From: Candidatus Altimarinota bacterium
GTDB lineage: Bacteria; Patescibacteriota; Gracilibacteria; JAHISY01
Length of the DNA: 11,576 bases
NCBI GenBank assembly: GCA_023142645.1
Contig: JAGLJE010000038.1
Span: 1-11,576 of the forward strand
Direction of reading: 5' to 3'
Below the pieces are notes generated by a model, which made no database searches, was not told the origin of the DNA, and saw nothing but the letters and a program-made list of their open reading frames with translations. Both the position numbers and the translations under genes were made by a program. Positions 6,320 through 11,576 of the stretch are shown here, in pieces; the first letter of the stretch is position 1; each line of letters opens with the position of its first letter.

Positions 6320-6679
6320 TTAAATCAATTCAATTTGGACTTTCGGCGTGGCATCGCCTTTTCGAATACCGATTGGTGTGATGCGGGTGAAGCCGGATTT
6401 ACGCTCTGCATATTTCGGCTTTAAATCCACGAGGGCTTTTTTCTGAGCTTTTTCATCAAGTAAAAAAGATTTCAAATATCGAATTGCTTCGCGATTATCC
6501 GCTTTTTTTTTCAGATTCACGATCAGTCTCTCGAAAACCGGTTGCAATGCGCTTGCTTTTGCGGCGGAGGTTTGGATTTTACTATGGAGAATTAAACTCG
6601 TCGCAAGATTTCGCAGCAGTAGCTGGCGGTGATCCGCTTGTCTTCCAAGTTTCGAGATTTTTTTGACACGATGTCGCAT
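6320..6679 (-). CDS. rplQ: 50S ribosomal protein L17
   Basis: bL17, located near the polypeptide exit tunnel. 119 residues, normal. MRHRVKKISKLGRQADHR followed by LLLRNLATSLILHSKIQTSAAKA is the family signature. The C-terminal GFTRITPIGIRKGDATPKVQIELI is also typical. It follows rpoA as in the standard bacterial alpha operon, but after a 94-nt gap (6680-6773). That gap holds an exact AT palindrome (6704-6718, ATAATTT/AAATTAT), which may matter for processing or regulation. ATG start, no SD. Confidence 0.97.
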   Translation of the reverse strand: MRHRVKKISKLGRQADHRQLLLRNLATSLILHSKIQTSAAKASALQPVFERLIVNLKKKADNREAIRYLKSFLLDEKAQKKALVDLKPKYAERKSGFTRITPIGIRKGDATPKVQIELI

Positions 6680-6773
6680 GTTAGCTTGTTGGTTTCCTAG
6701 TCGATAATTTTAAATTATTTAGAATAAAGTTTAAAAAAAGCTGGGAATCTAAAACCTGAAATCAATAATTTTA

Positions 6774-7787
6774 TTATTCACCTTCGCCTTTGAGTTTTAA
6801 TCCTTTTGTTGCGAGCTTCTCATTCACTTCATCGAATGCTTTTGAGCCGAAGCCGCGGAGCTCTTCAATCTTATTTGGACCACATTTCATCAGTTGCTCT
6901 ACGCTGCCAATGCCTCCGTTGATGAGAGCATTCAGCGTGCGCGGGGTGAATTGCAAGGTCTCTATTGGGGTGTACTTTTCCGCGCTTGGTTTACTTTCAG
7001 CATCATCATCACCTGCCGGAATGGTGGTCCCGGCTGTTTTTTCCTCCTCCGCCATCTTTTCTGGATCGGTAGCGAATTCTTCTTCTACGGCTTCTTCTTT
7101 CGCGTTGAAGAGGTCGAAGTAGGATTTCAAAATATTGCTCGCGAACTTTACCGCATCTTCGGGACTCATCGAACCGTTTGTTTTCACTTCTAGCTCCAAT
7201 TTGTCCAAGTCGGTCATTCCTCCTACGCGTGTAGCGGTTACATCATATCTCACTCTTTCTACAGGGCTAAACATCGCATCGAGATAGATCAAGCCAACTT
7301 CTTTATTCTTCTTTTGTCGCTCAGCGGCGGGGAGGTAACCCACCCCTTTTTCTACCACAATCTCCATTTTGAGCTCGTTTTTTTTATCGAGGGTGGTAAT
7401 TACGAGATCGGGATTCAAAATTTCTACATCCGCATCTTTTGAAATATCTTTCGCTCTCACCTCACCGGAACGGTTCTTCACTTCAAGTTTGAGGATGACA
7501 GGCTTCTTTGAATGTTTTTTGATGTTCAGTTGTTTCAAATTTAGCAGTGAATTTAGCAGGGAATCTTTCACTCCTGAAAGTGTGGAATATTCATGAGTGG
7601 CTCCCTTCACTTTCACCGCTGCCACCGCTGCTCCTGGTAACGAACTCAAAAGTACTCGACGAAACGCGTTACCGAGAGTCATTCCATAACCATTCGGCAG
7701 TGGAGCCACTGTAAAAAGTGTGTGGTCATCTCCTACCTTTTTGGCGGAGATTTTCGGAAGACCGATTTCTTTTTGGATGATATGCAT
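6774..7787 (-). CDS. rpoA: DNA-directed RNA polymerase subunit alpha
   Basis: The alpha dimer starts assembly of RNA polymerase, and its C-terminal domain touches DNA and activators. 337 residues, full length. The N-terminal domain (about 1-228) shows GYGMTLGNAFRRVLLSSLPG (33-52), with the Arg that contacts beta/beta', and GVGYLPAAERQ (148-158). An acidic, low-complexity linker (229-272) joins it to the C-terminal domain (273-333), containing TPRTLNALINGG and ELRGFGSKAFDEV. R283, N286, G314 and K316 align with E. coli R265, N268, G296 and K298, which contact UP-element DNA, so DNA binding is probably retained. ATG start at 7785-7787. The leader is a pyrimidine-rich tandem repeat with no SD. 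Confidence 0.98.
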   Translation of the reverse strand: MHIIQKEIGLPKISAKKVGDDHTLFTVAPLPNGYGMTLGNAFRRVLLSSLPGAAVAAVKVKGATHEYSTLSGVKDSLLNSLLNLKQLNIKKHSKKPVILKLEVKNRSGEVRAKDISKDADVEILNPDLVITTLDKKNELKMEIVVEKGVGYLPAAERQKKNKEVGLIYLDAMFSPVERVRYDVTATRVGGMTDLDKLELEVKTNGSMSPEDAVKFASNILKSYFDLFNAKEEAVEEEFATDPEKMAEEEKTAGTTIPAGDDDAESKPSAEKYTPIETLQFTPRTLNALINGGIGSVEQLMKCGPNKIEELRGFGSKAFDEVNEKLATKGLKLKGEGE

Positions 7788-7792
7788 GGAGG

Positions 7793-7827
7793 AAAAGTTA
7801 AAAGTAAAAAGTTAAAAGTAAAAAGTT
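7793..7827. repeat. 14-bp tandem repeat between rpsD and rpoA
   Basis: AAAAGTTAAAAGTA occurs twice exactly (7793-7806, 7807-7820), followed by half a copy (7821-7827). It fills most of the 45-nt rpsD-rpoA gap. In the mRNA (- strand) it is a U/C-rich leader ending in UUUUCCUCC just before the rpoA AUG. Confidence 0.85.
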
Positions 7828-7832
7828 TATTT

Positions 7833-8444
7833 TTATCTCGAATAAAACTCCACGATGGTTTGCGTATCGATTTGCTCGCATTCCATAAACTCCGGAATTC
7901 CGATAACTTCTGCTGTTAATTTCGCGAGATCGACTTTCAACCATTTTGGGGATATATCTTTTTGCTTCGCAATCCCAGCGAAAATCGGAGAATCGATTTT
8001 CTTTACTTCGATTTTATCTCCCGTTTTTACTTGAATGCTCGCAGTATTTGCGCGTTTTCCATTTACGCGGAAAAATCCGTGACCCACGAGTTGTCTTGCT
8101 TGATTTCGCGATTTCGCGAATCCTGCGCGGTAAATCGCGTTATCGAGGCGGGTTTCGAGCAGTCGGATGAAATTTTCTCCGGTATTACCTGTTCGGCGAT
8201 TTGCTTCGTCGTAGTATTTTTTGAATTGTTTTTCCGTGAGATTGAAGGCGCGTTTGCCGGCTTGCTTCGCACGAAGCTGTGAATGGTACTCCGTTTTTTT
8301 ACCGAAAGCATTTTTGCCATATTTTCCAGGCACATCCGGCTTTCGTAAAAATGCGCATTTTTGAGTATTGCAGCGCTCGCCTTTCAAAAACAACTTTTTT
8401 CCTTCGCGGCGGCAGAGTCGACATTTTGGTCCGTTGTAGAGCAA
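7833..8444 (-). CDS. rpsD: 30S ribosomal protein S4
   Basis: uS4, a primary 16S rRNA-binding protein that in many bacteria also represses the alpha operon. 203 residues, usual length. The four zinc-ligand cysteines of the C+ form are present at 8, 11, 25 and 30, spaced CX2CX13CX4C. The S4 RNA-binding domain is clear: RLETRLDNAIYRAGFAKSRNQARQLVGHGFFRVNGK around 94-129. The start is TTG at 8442-8444, preceded in frame by TAA, so it is the only choice. The N-terminus MLYNGPKCRLCR matches the family start (M-x-R-Y-x-G-P-K-C) with one or two residues fewer. No SD. Confidence 0.97.
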   Translation of the reverse strand: MLYNGPKCRLCRREGKKLFLKGERCNTQKCAFLRKPDVPGKYGKNAFGKKTEYHSQLRAKQAGKRAFNLTEKQFKKYYDEANRRTGNTGENFIRLLETRLDNAIYRAGFAKSRNQARQLVGHGFFRVNGKRANTASIQVKTGDKIEVKKIDSPIFAGIAKQKDISPKWLKVDLAKLTAEVIGIPEFMECEQIDTQTIVEFYSR

Positions 8445-8499
8445 TTAATTAATTGATTTAAATTTTTTAGAAAATCTTGAAAATAAAGATTGAAAATTA

Positions 8500-8976
8500 T
8501 TAAACTCTTCTTGGTCTTTTTTTCCGACAGCCACCGTGGGCAGTGGTAGTGCAATCGGTGATGGAATCCACATTAATTCCCCCTGCAGAAAGTCCTCTCA
8601 CTGCTTGTTCTCTGCCCGGTCCAATGCCTTTTACGAAAACATCCACTATTTCCATTCCGAATTCTTTCGCTTTTTCCGCTGCATTTTTCGCTGCAATTTG
8701 GGCTGCATACGGAGTTGATTTCCTGGTTCCCTTGAATCCGCTCGCACCGCTTGTTGCCCAGCAGAGGGTAGCATGATTGTCGTCGGTGATTGTCACAATC
8801 GTGTTATTGAATCCGGCTTTGATGTGAGCAAATCCGTGCGGTACTATTCTACGAATTTTTCTTTTTTTACCTTTCGCTTTTTTAGCGACTTTGGATGTAG
8901 GTTTCGCTTGTCCTGAATCTGTCGAATCTGTCGAACTAGCGACCTTTTCTTCGGAATTTTTTCTTTCTTCAGTCAC
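8500..8976 (-). CDS. rpsK: 30S ribosomal protein S11
   Basis: uS11 of the 30S platform. 158 residues against about 129 usual: roughly the first 36 are an added tail, first rich in Glu/Ser/Thr/Asp and then in Lys (KKAKGKKRKIRR). The core is normal: HGFAHIKAGFNNTIVTITD, WATSGASGFKGTRKSTPYAAQ, GIGPGREQAVRGL, and SITDCTTTAHGGCRKKRPRRV at the end. The start is GTG (8974-8976); no ATG or other start codon lies closer to the core except as internal residues. It is 22 nt after rpsM and 55 nt before rpsD. The tail could be a real extension or a wrongly early start. Confidence 0.96.
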   Translation of the reverse strand: MTEERKNSEEKVASSTDSTDSGQAKPTSKVAKKAKGKKRKIRRIVPHGFAHIKAGFNNTIVTITDDNHATLCWATSGASGFKGTRKSTPYAAQIAAKNAAEKAKEFGMEIVDVFVKGIGPGREQAVRGLSAGGINVDSITDCTTTAHGGCRKKRPRRV

Positions 8977-8998
8977 TGTGGTTATTGGGTTAAATTAA

Positions 8999-9379
8999 TT
9001 ATTTCTTTTCTACCTTTTTGCGACCGGATCCGATTGACATTTTTCTGCCACGTTTTGTCCGCGAATTATTTTTCGTACGCTGCCCGCGAACAGGCAATCT
9101 TTTTTTGTGGCGGGTACCGCGATAAGAGCCGATGTCTTGAAGCAGCTTGATATTTTGATTCACAATTCTTCGTAAATCTCCTTCTGTTGGCTGTTTGGCA
9201 ACTTCTGCGCGGAGAGCTTCCTCTTCTTTTTCGACTAAATCTTTTACTTTTTTATTCAAATCCACTTTTGCATTTATGCAAATTTTCTTTGCTAGGGATT
9301 TCCCCACACCCGTAATCGCGAGAAGCGCAGCTTCAATTCTTTTTTCATTCGAAAGGTTTATTCCAGCGATTCGAGCCAT
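8999..9379 (-). CDS. rpsM: 30S ribosomal protein S13
   Basis: uS13 of the small-subunit head, which contacts S19, L5 and the P-site tRNA. 126 residues, normal. MARIAGINLSNEKRIEAALL at the start, the helix-hairpin ITGVGKSLAKKIC (22-34), LRRIVNQNIKLLQDIGSYRG (69-88) and the invariant RHKKRLPVRGQRTKNNSRTKRG near the end identify it. ATG start at 9377-9379. The 75-nt leader after rpmJ includes an exact 13-bp palindrome touching the start codon (9380-9392, TCTAAG/CTTAGA). No SD on the coding strand. Confidence 0.97.
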   Translation of the reverse strand: MARIAGINLSNEKRIEAALLAITGVGKSLAKKICINAKVDLNKKVKDLVEKEEEALRAEVAKQPTEGDLRRIVNQNIKLLQDIGSYRGTRHKKRLPVRGQRTKNNSRTKRGRKMSIGSGRKKVEKK

Positions 9380-9454
9380 TCTAAGTCTTAGATTTTAGGA
9401 GATAAAATTCAAAAATTTTTTATGAAAAGAATTAATCGTAAATTGAAAATAAAC

Positions 9455-9568
9455 TTAGCCTTGCCGTTGTTTGTGACGCTTCGTTTCGCAGATTACACGC
9501 ACCACCCCCTTTCGGCGGATGACTTTGCATTTTGCGCAGCGAGGCTTTACAGAAGGTTTAACTTTCAA
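9455..9568 (-). CDS. rpmJ: 50S ribosomal protein L36
   Basis: bL36, a 37-residue zinc-ribbon protein of the large subunit, short enough to be missed by ORF length cut-offs. The - strand frame reads [37 protein letters not shown] and stops at TAA (9455-9457). Zinc ligands C11, C14, C27 and H32 are all present, so this is the zinc-binding form. The start is TTG (9566-9568), 5 nt after the infA stop. Its place between infA and rpsM is the standard one. Confidence 0.97.
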   Translation of the reverse strand: MKVKPSVKPRCAKCKVIRRKGVVRVICETKRHKQRQG

Positions 9569-9573
9569 TGTTT

Positions 9574-9909
9574 TTAATTAATTTTTTCTGACTGTGTTTC
9601 GCGTAGGGCGGTTTCTTTATTTCGGAAACGGAAGGTAAGTCTCCCGCGATTTAAATCGTAGGGGTTAAGTTCGACTTTCACATAGTCTCCGAGGATAATT
9701 TTGATATGATGCATTCGCATTTTCCCGGAAATACGCGCTTTCAATCGATGTCCACTATAAATCTTATCGAGTAGCTCAATCAAGAATTCAGTATTCGGGA
9801 GAGTCTCCATCACGCGCCCGAGCGCGGAAATCACTTCCTTGTCGGATTTTGGTGCACTTTTCCTTTTATTATGCACCACTTGTTTTTGGAGTTTAAAGTG
9901 ACGAGCCAT
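9574..9909 (-). CDS. infA: Translation initiation factor IF-1, with N- and C-terminal extensions
   Basis: IF-1 binds the A site of the 30S subunit during initiation. The S1/OB domain is clear at about 23-96: [16 protein letters not shown] (31-46), [20 protein letters not shown] (58-77), and [18 protein letters not shown] (79-96). The protein is 111 residues against 71-73 usual. It has about 22 extra N-terminal residues, strongly basic ([21 protein letters not shown]), about four extra residues in the loop after IEL, and a 15-residue charged C-terminal tail. The ATG at 9907-9909 lies 19 nt after a consensus -10 box, supporting this start over internal GTGs (codons 11, 12, 26). First gene of the operon. 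Confidence 0.93.
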   Translation of the reverse strand: MARHFKLQKQVVHNKRKSAPKSDKEVISALGRVMETLPNTEFLIELLDKIYSGHRLKARISGKMRMHHIKIILGDYVKVELNPYDLNRGRLTFRFRNKETALRETQSEKIN

Positions 9910-9928
9910 AAAGATTTAAAGCCGAAAG

Positions 9929-9957
9929 ATTATACGGATAGAAAAGGGGAAAAGCAA
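9929..9957 (-). promoter_or_regulatory. Promoter of the infA-rpsI operon
   Basis: Read on the - strand, TTGCTT (9957-9952) and a perfect TATAAT (9934-9929) are separated by 17 nt. Transcription should start near 9922, giving a leader of about 12 nt before the infA ATG. No SD is present in it. The best promoter in the window. Confidence 0.75.
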
Positions 9958-10033
9958 ATCTCAGAAGAGTTTTTTGGTAAAAAAGGAAAAATTGTCTTGC
10001 AAGAAAATAAAAATATTGTTGAGTAAAATTACT

Positions 10034-10063
10034 TTTACTTACAAGTCCCGAGTTTGCTAAACT
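10034..10063 (+). promoter_or_regulatory. Putative promoter of manC, near-leaderless
   Basis: TTTACT (10034-10039) and TAAACT (10058-10063) are 18 nt apart, with an extended -10 TG at 10055-10056. The ATG at 10071 begins 7 nt after the -10 box, so the mRNA would start at or beside the start codon. The rest of the 161-nt divergent gap (9910-10070) is A/T-rich with no other clear element. Confidence 0.4.
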
Positions 10064-10070
10064 TCGCAGA

Positions 10071-11144
10071 ATGAAAAAATCTTCTCTTCAAATCTTGATT
10101 CTTGCTGGCGGAGTCGGTACGCGGTTGTGGCCGATGAGCCGAAAAAAGCTGCCGAAACAATTTCAGCCGCTCATTGGGCGGCGAACTCTTTTTCAACTCG
10201 CGGTTTCCCGTGCGCGAAAAATTACGGAATCAAAAAATATTTTTGTAGCGACGAACAAACAATTTTCTAAAATTGTGAAAAAACAGGCTCCCGCGTTGCC
10301 TGTAAAAAATATTATTTCAGAACCGGCTTTTCGCGATACTGCCACTTGTCTCGGATTCGCCGCCACGATTCTCGAGCAACGGAATCCTGGTGGCGTGTTC
10401 GCAGTAGTGTACGCTGATCACCTTATTCGTGAAGAGGAGGAATTCATCCGTAAAATTCATGCGGCGGCAGAAGTTGCCAGTTCTGGAAAATTAGCGATAA
10501 TCGAGGTCGAATCACAATTTCCAGCCACGCAATTAGGATGGGCGGAAGTAGCGCGCGAATTAAAAAAATCGAGGGGTGAGCAAGTTTTTGAGTTGAAAAA
10601 ATTCATCGAAAAACCGGATCTCACACACGCGAAAAAGTTTCATCGTTCAAAAAAGTTTTTTTGGAATACCGGTTTGTATGTTTGGCGAAGTGATGTTTTG
10701 TTGTCGAAATTCCGCGAGCATCTTCCGCGAACTTTCGCACGGCTGATGAAGATTTCGAAAAATTTAAACTCGCCAAAAATTATCAAAAAAGAGTACTCCG
10801 CGTGCGAGAAGATTTCCATTGATTTCGGAGTGATGGAAAAAGTTCCGTCGCATGAGGTTGTCATCTTGCCTGCGAAACTCGGCTGGAGTGATGTCGGGAC
10901 ATGGGAAAGTTTGAAAAACGAACTCTCGGATTCCGCTAAAAACTTAATCGAAAATGATTTTCTTGCGATCGATTCAGTTGGGAATTTCGTGAAACTCGAT
11001 TCCAAAAAATTCGTTGCACTTGTTGGTGTCAAAAATTTAGTTGTTGTTGAGACGGCGGACGTGATTTTGATTTGCGAAAAATCGAAAAGCGGCGAAGTCA
11101 AAAAAGTTGTGCAACAGCTTGAAAAGCGGGGGAAGTTTCTCTAA
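10071..11144 (+). CDS. manC: Mannose-1-phosphate guanylyltransferase (GDP-mannose pyrophosphorylase)
   Basis: Makes GDP-mannose from mannose-1-phosphate and GTP in the cytoplasm, a precursor for mannose-, fucose- or rhamnose-type glycans. 357 residues: the nucleotidyltransferase domain plus a short C-terminal part, without the fused phosphomannose isomerase domain of the long AlgA type. Motifs: LAGGVGTRLWPMSRKKLPKQF (11-31, GTP-binding signature), EPAFRDTA (84-91, where EPxxRNTA is usual), metal-binding D116 in YADHLI, FIEKP (178-182), FFWNTGLYVW (196-205), SIDFGVMEK (249-257) and GWSDVGTWES (271-280). ATG start; no SD, consistent with a leaderless mRNA. It is divergent from the ribosomal operon. 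It probably feeds the glycosyltransferase functions on the left of the window, though it is not in their transcription unit. Confidence 0.93.
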   Translation: MKKSSLQILILAGGVGTRLWPMSRKKLPKQFQPLIGRRTLFQLAVSRARKITESKNIFVATNKQFSKIVKKQAPALPVKNIISEPAFRDTATCLGFAATILEQRNPGGVFAVVYADHLIREEEEFIRKIHAAAEVASSGKLAIIEVESQFPATQLGWAEVARELKKSRGEQVFELKKFIEKPDLTHAKKFHRSKKFFWNTGLYVWRSDVLLSKFREHLPRTFARLMKISKNLNSPKIIKKEYSACEKISIDFGVMEKVPSHEVVILPAKLGWSDVGTWESLKNELSDSAKNLIENDFLAIDSVGNFVKLDSKKFVALVGVKNLVVVETADVILICEKSKSGEVKKVVQQLEKRGKFL

Positions 11145-11172
11145 ACTCCGCGCACTTTTAATTATCAATCTA

Positions 11173-11241
11173 CAATGTGCAACATGCAATGTACTTAAGT
11201 GATTAACCATTGCAAATTAAACATTGTGCACTTAATCATTG
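11173..11241. repeat. Repeat-rich intergenic region with CAATG/CATTG words
   Basis: The 103-nt gap after manC contains CAATG at 11173 and 11187 and its inverse CATTG at 11208, 11222 and 11237. The palindrome ACTTAAGT (11193-11200) and TTAAGTG (11195-11201), facing CACTTAA (11229-11235), add an inverted arrangement. This may be an operator, an attenuator-like fold or chance clustering in an AT-rich spacer. Confidence 0.45.
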
Positions 11242-11247
11242 ATTAAA

Positions 11248-11409
11248 ATGGGTTCAAAATCAAAGTTTCACGGTTTGACGGGGATTTCTCGCCGTCGGAT
11301 TAAATCGAATGTTGCGAAGCGTACACGCAAAACGAAATTAAATGTGCGAAAAAAACCGGCTCTCGCGGAAGTTTCCGATGTCTTGAAATCAACTCCTGAA
11401 GTTTCATAA
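11248..11409 (+). CDS. Very basic 53-residue small protein, unknown
   Basis: The frame ATG 11248 to TAA 11409 encodes MGSKSKFHGLTGISRRRI, then KSNVAKRTRKTKLNVRKK, then a neutral tail PALAEVSDVLKSTPEVS. The first 36 residues carry about 15 Lys/Arg, typical of a ribosomal or nucleic-acid-binding protein. SNVAKRTRKTKLNV faintly recalls the NVSHxxRKTKRR stretch of bL28, but the rest of L28, including its tail, is absent, so I do not assign it. No SD. It lies 9 nt upstream of atpC in the same frame and direction, probably co-transcribed. Coding is supported by a clean frame, the strongly biased composition and the tight spacing. Confidence 0.65.
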   Translation: MGSKSKFHGLTGISRRRIKSNVAKRTRKTKLNVRKKPALAEVSDVLKSTPEVS

Positions 11410-11418
11410 TTTGAATTC

Positions 11419-11576
11419 GTGACAAAAATTTTCAAACTCACCGTTCTTTCAGCCGAACGCGAACTTTACTCTGGCGAGACGGAGGCTCTCACGATTTCTA
11501 CCGAAATGGGAGAGATTACCGTGATGGCTGATCATCGTTCGCTCGTGGCGAATTTGGAACCGGGAGAACTGAAGAT
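11419..11576 (+). CDS. atpC: F1Fo ATP synthase epsilon subunit, 5' part
   Basis: The epsilon subunit is part of the F1 central stalk and inhibits ATP hydrolysis. The visible 52 codons give the N-terminal beta-sandwich: KIFKLTVLSAERELYSGETE, then ALTISTEMGEITVMADH (the family's LPTxxGxxxVLPxH region) and LVANLEPGELK, where the window ends. The start is GTG at 11419-11421; an in-frame TAA (11407-11409, the stop of the small gene) lies just upstream. No SD. The beta-subunit gene atpD, its usual upstream neighbour, is not here; a 53-codon gene and manC are. Confidence 0.9.
   Translation, partial: MTKIFKLTVLSAERELYSGETEALTISTEMGEITVMADHRSLVANLEPGELK

Noticed and set aside
11248..11409. Assignment of the 53-residue protein as ribosomal protein L28
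   Set aside because: Only a short basic stretch resembles bL28; the length, N-terminal motif and C-terminal half do not match.

Overview
The window reads as a compact, AT-leaning bacterial chromosome segment. Genes are tightly packed, three ribosomal protein genes and a glycosyltransferase start at TTG, most genes lack a Shine-Dalgarno (SD) sequence, and several promoters sit so close to the start codon that the mRNAs would be leaderless or nearly so. With the minimal surface-polysaccharide genes, this fits the Patescibacteria/CPR (a Peregrinibacteria-like lineage is my best guess, low confidence). TGA ends tsaD and the solute-binding protein gene at the expected family lengths, so the UGA=Gly code of Gracilibacteria/Absconditabacteria is unlikely. 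No mobile element, tRNA, rRNA or CRISPR array was seen.

Layout. (1) 1-599, + strand: 3' part of tsaD (tRNA t6A synthesis). (2) 659-4274, + strand: envelope/polysaccharide block with a family 2 glycosyltransferase, a membrane-anchored family 1 solute-binding protein and an O-antigen ligase/polymerase-type membrane protein. (3) 4275-5228, + strand: an accessory-looking cassette. It starts with about 160 nt of non-coding DNA that folds, as + strand RNA, into two long consecutive hairpins. Two small membrane-protein genes of unknown function follow, each preceded by a strong SD sequence (unlike their neighbours) and using AGA/AGG/ATA/TTA codons more freely. A textbook intrinsic terminator closes it. 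(4) 9909 down to 5413, - strand: a nine-gene translation/transcription operon infA-rpmJ-rpsM-rpsK-rpsD-rpoA-rplQ-rplM-rpsI, driven by a consensus-like promoter upstream of infA. rpmJ is only 37 codons with a TTG start and is easily missed. (5) 10071-11144, + strand: manC-type mannose-1-phosphate guanylyltransferase, divergent from the ribosomal operon. (6) 11145-11576, + strand: a repeat-rich intergenic stretch, a 53-codon very basic small protein gene, and the 5' end of atpC (F1 epsilon subunit) without atpD beside it.

How the parts fit. The ribosomal operon supplies IF-1, ribosomal proteins and RNA polymerase alpha in the conserved bacterial alpha-operon order. ManC would make GDP-mannose for glycosyltransferases, and the GT2 and ligase/polymerase genes would use activated sugars to build and attach surface glycans. 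The most intriguing unexplained part is the 4322-5228 cassette (structured RNA plus two tiny membrane proteins).
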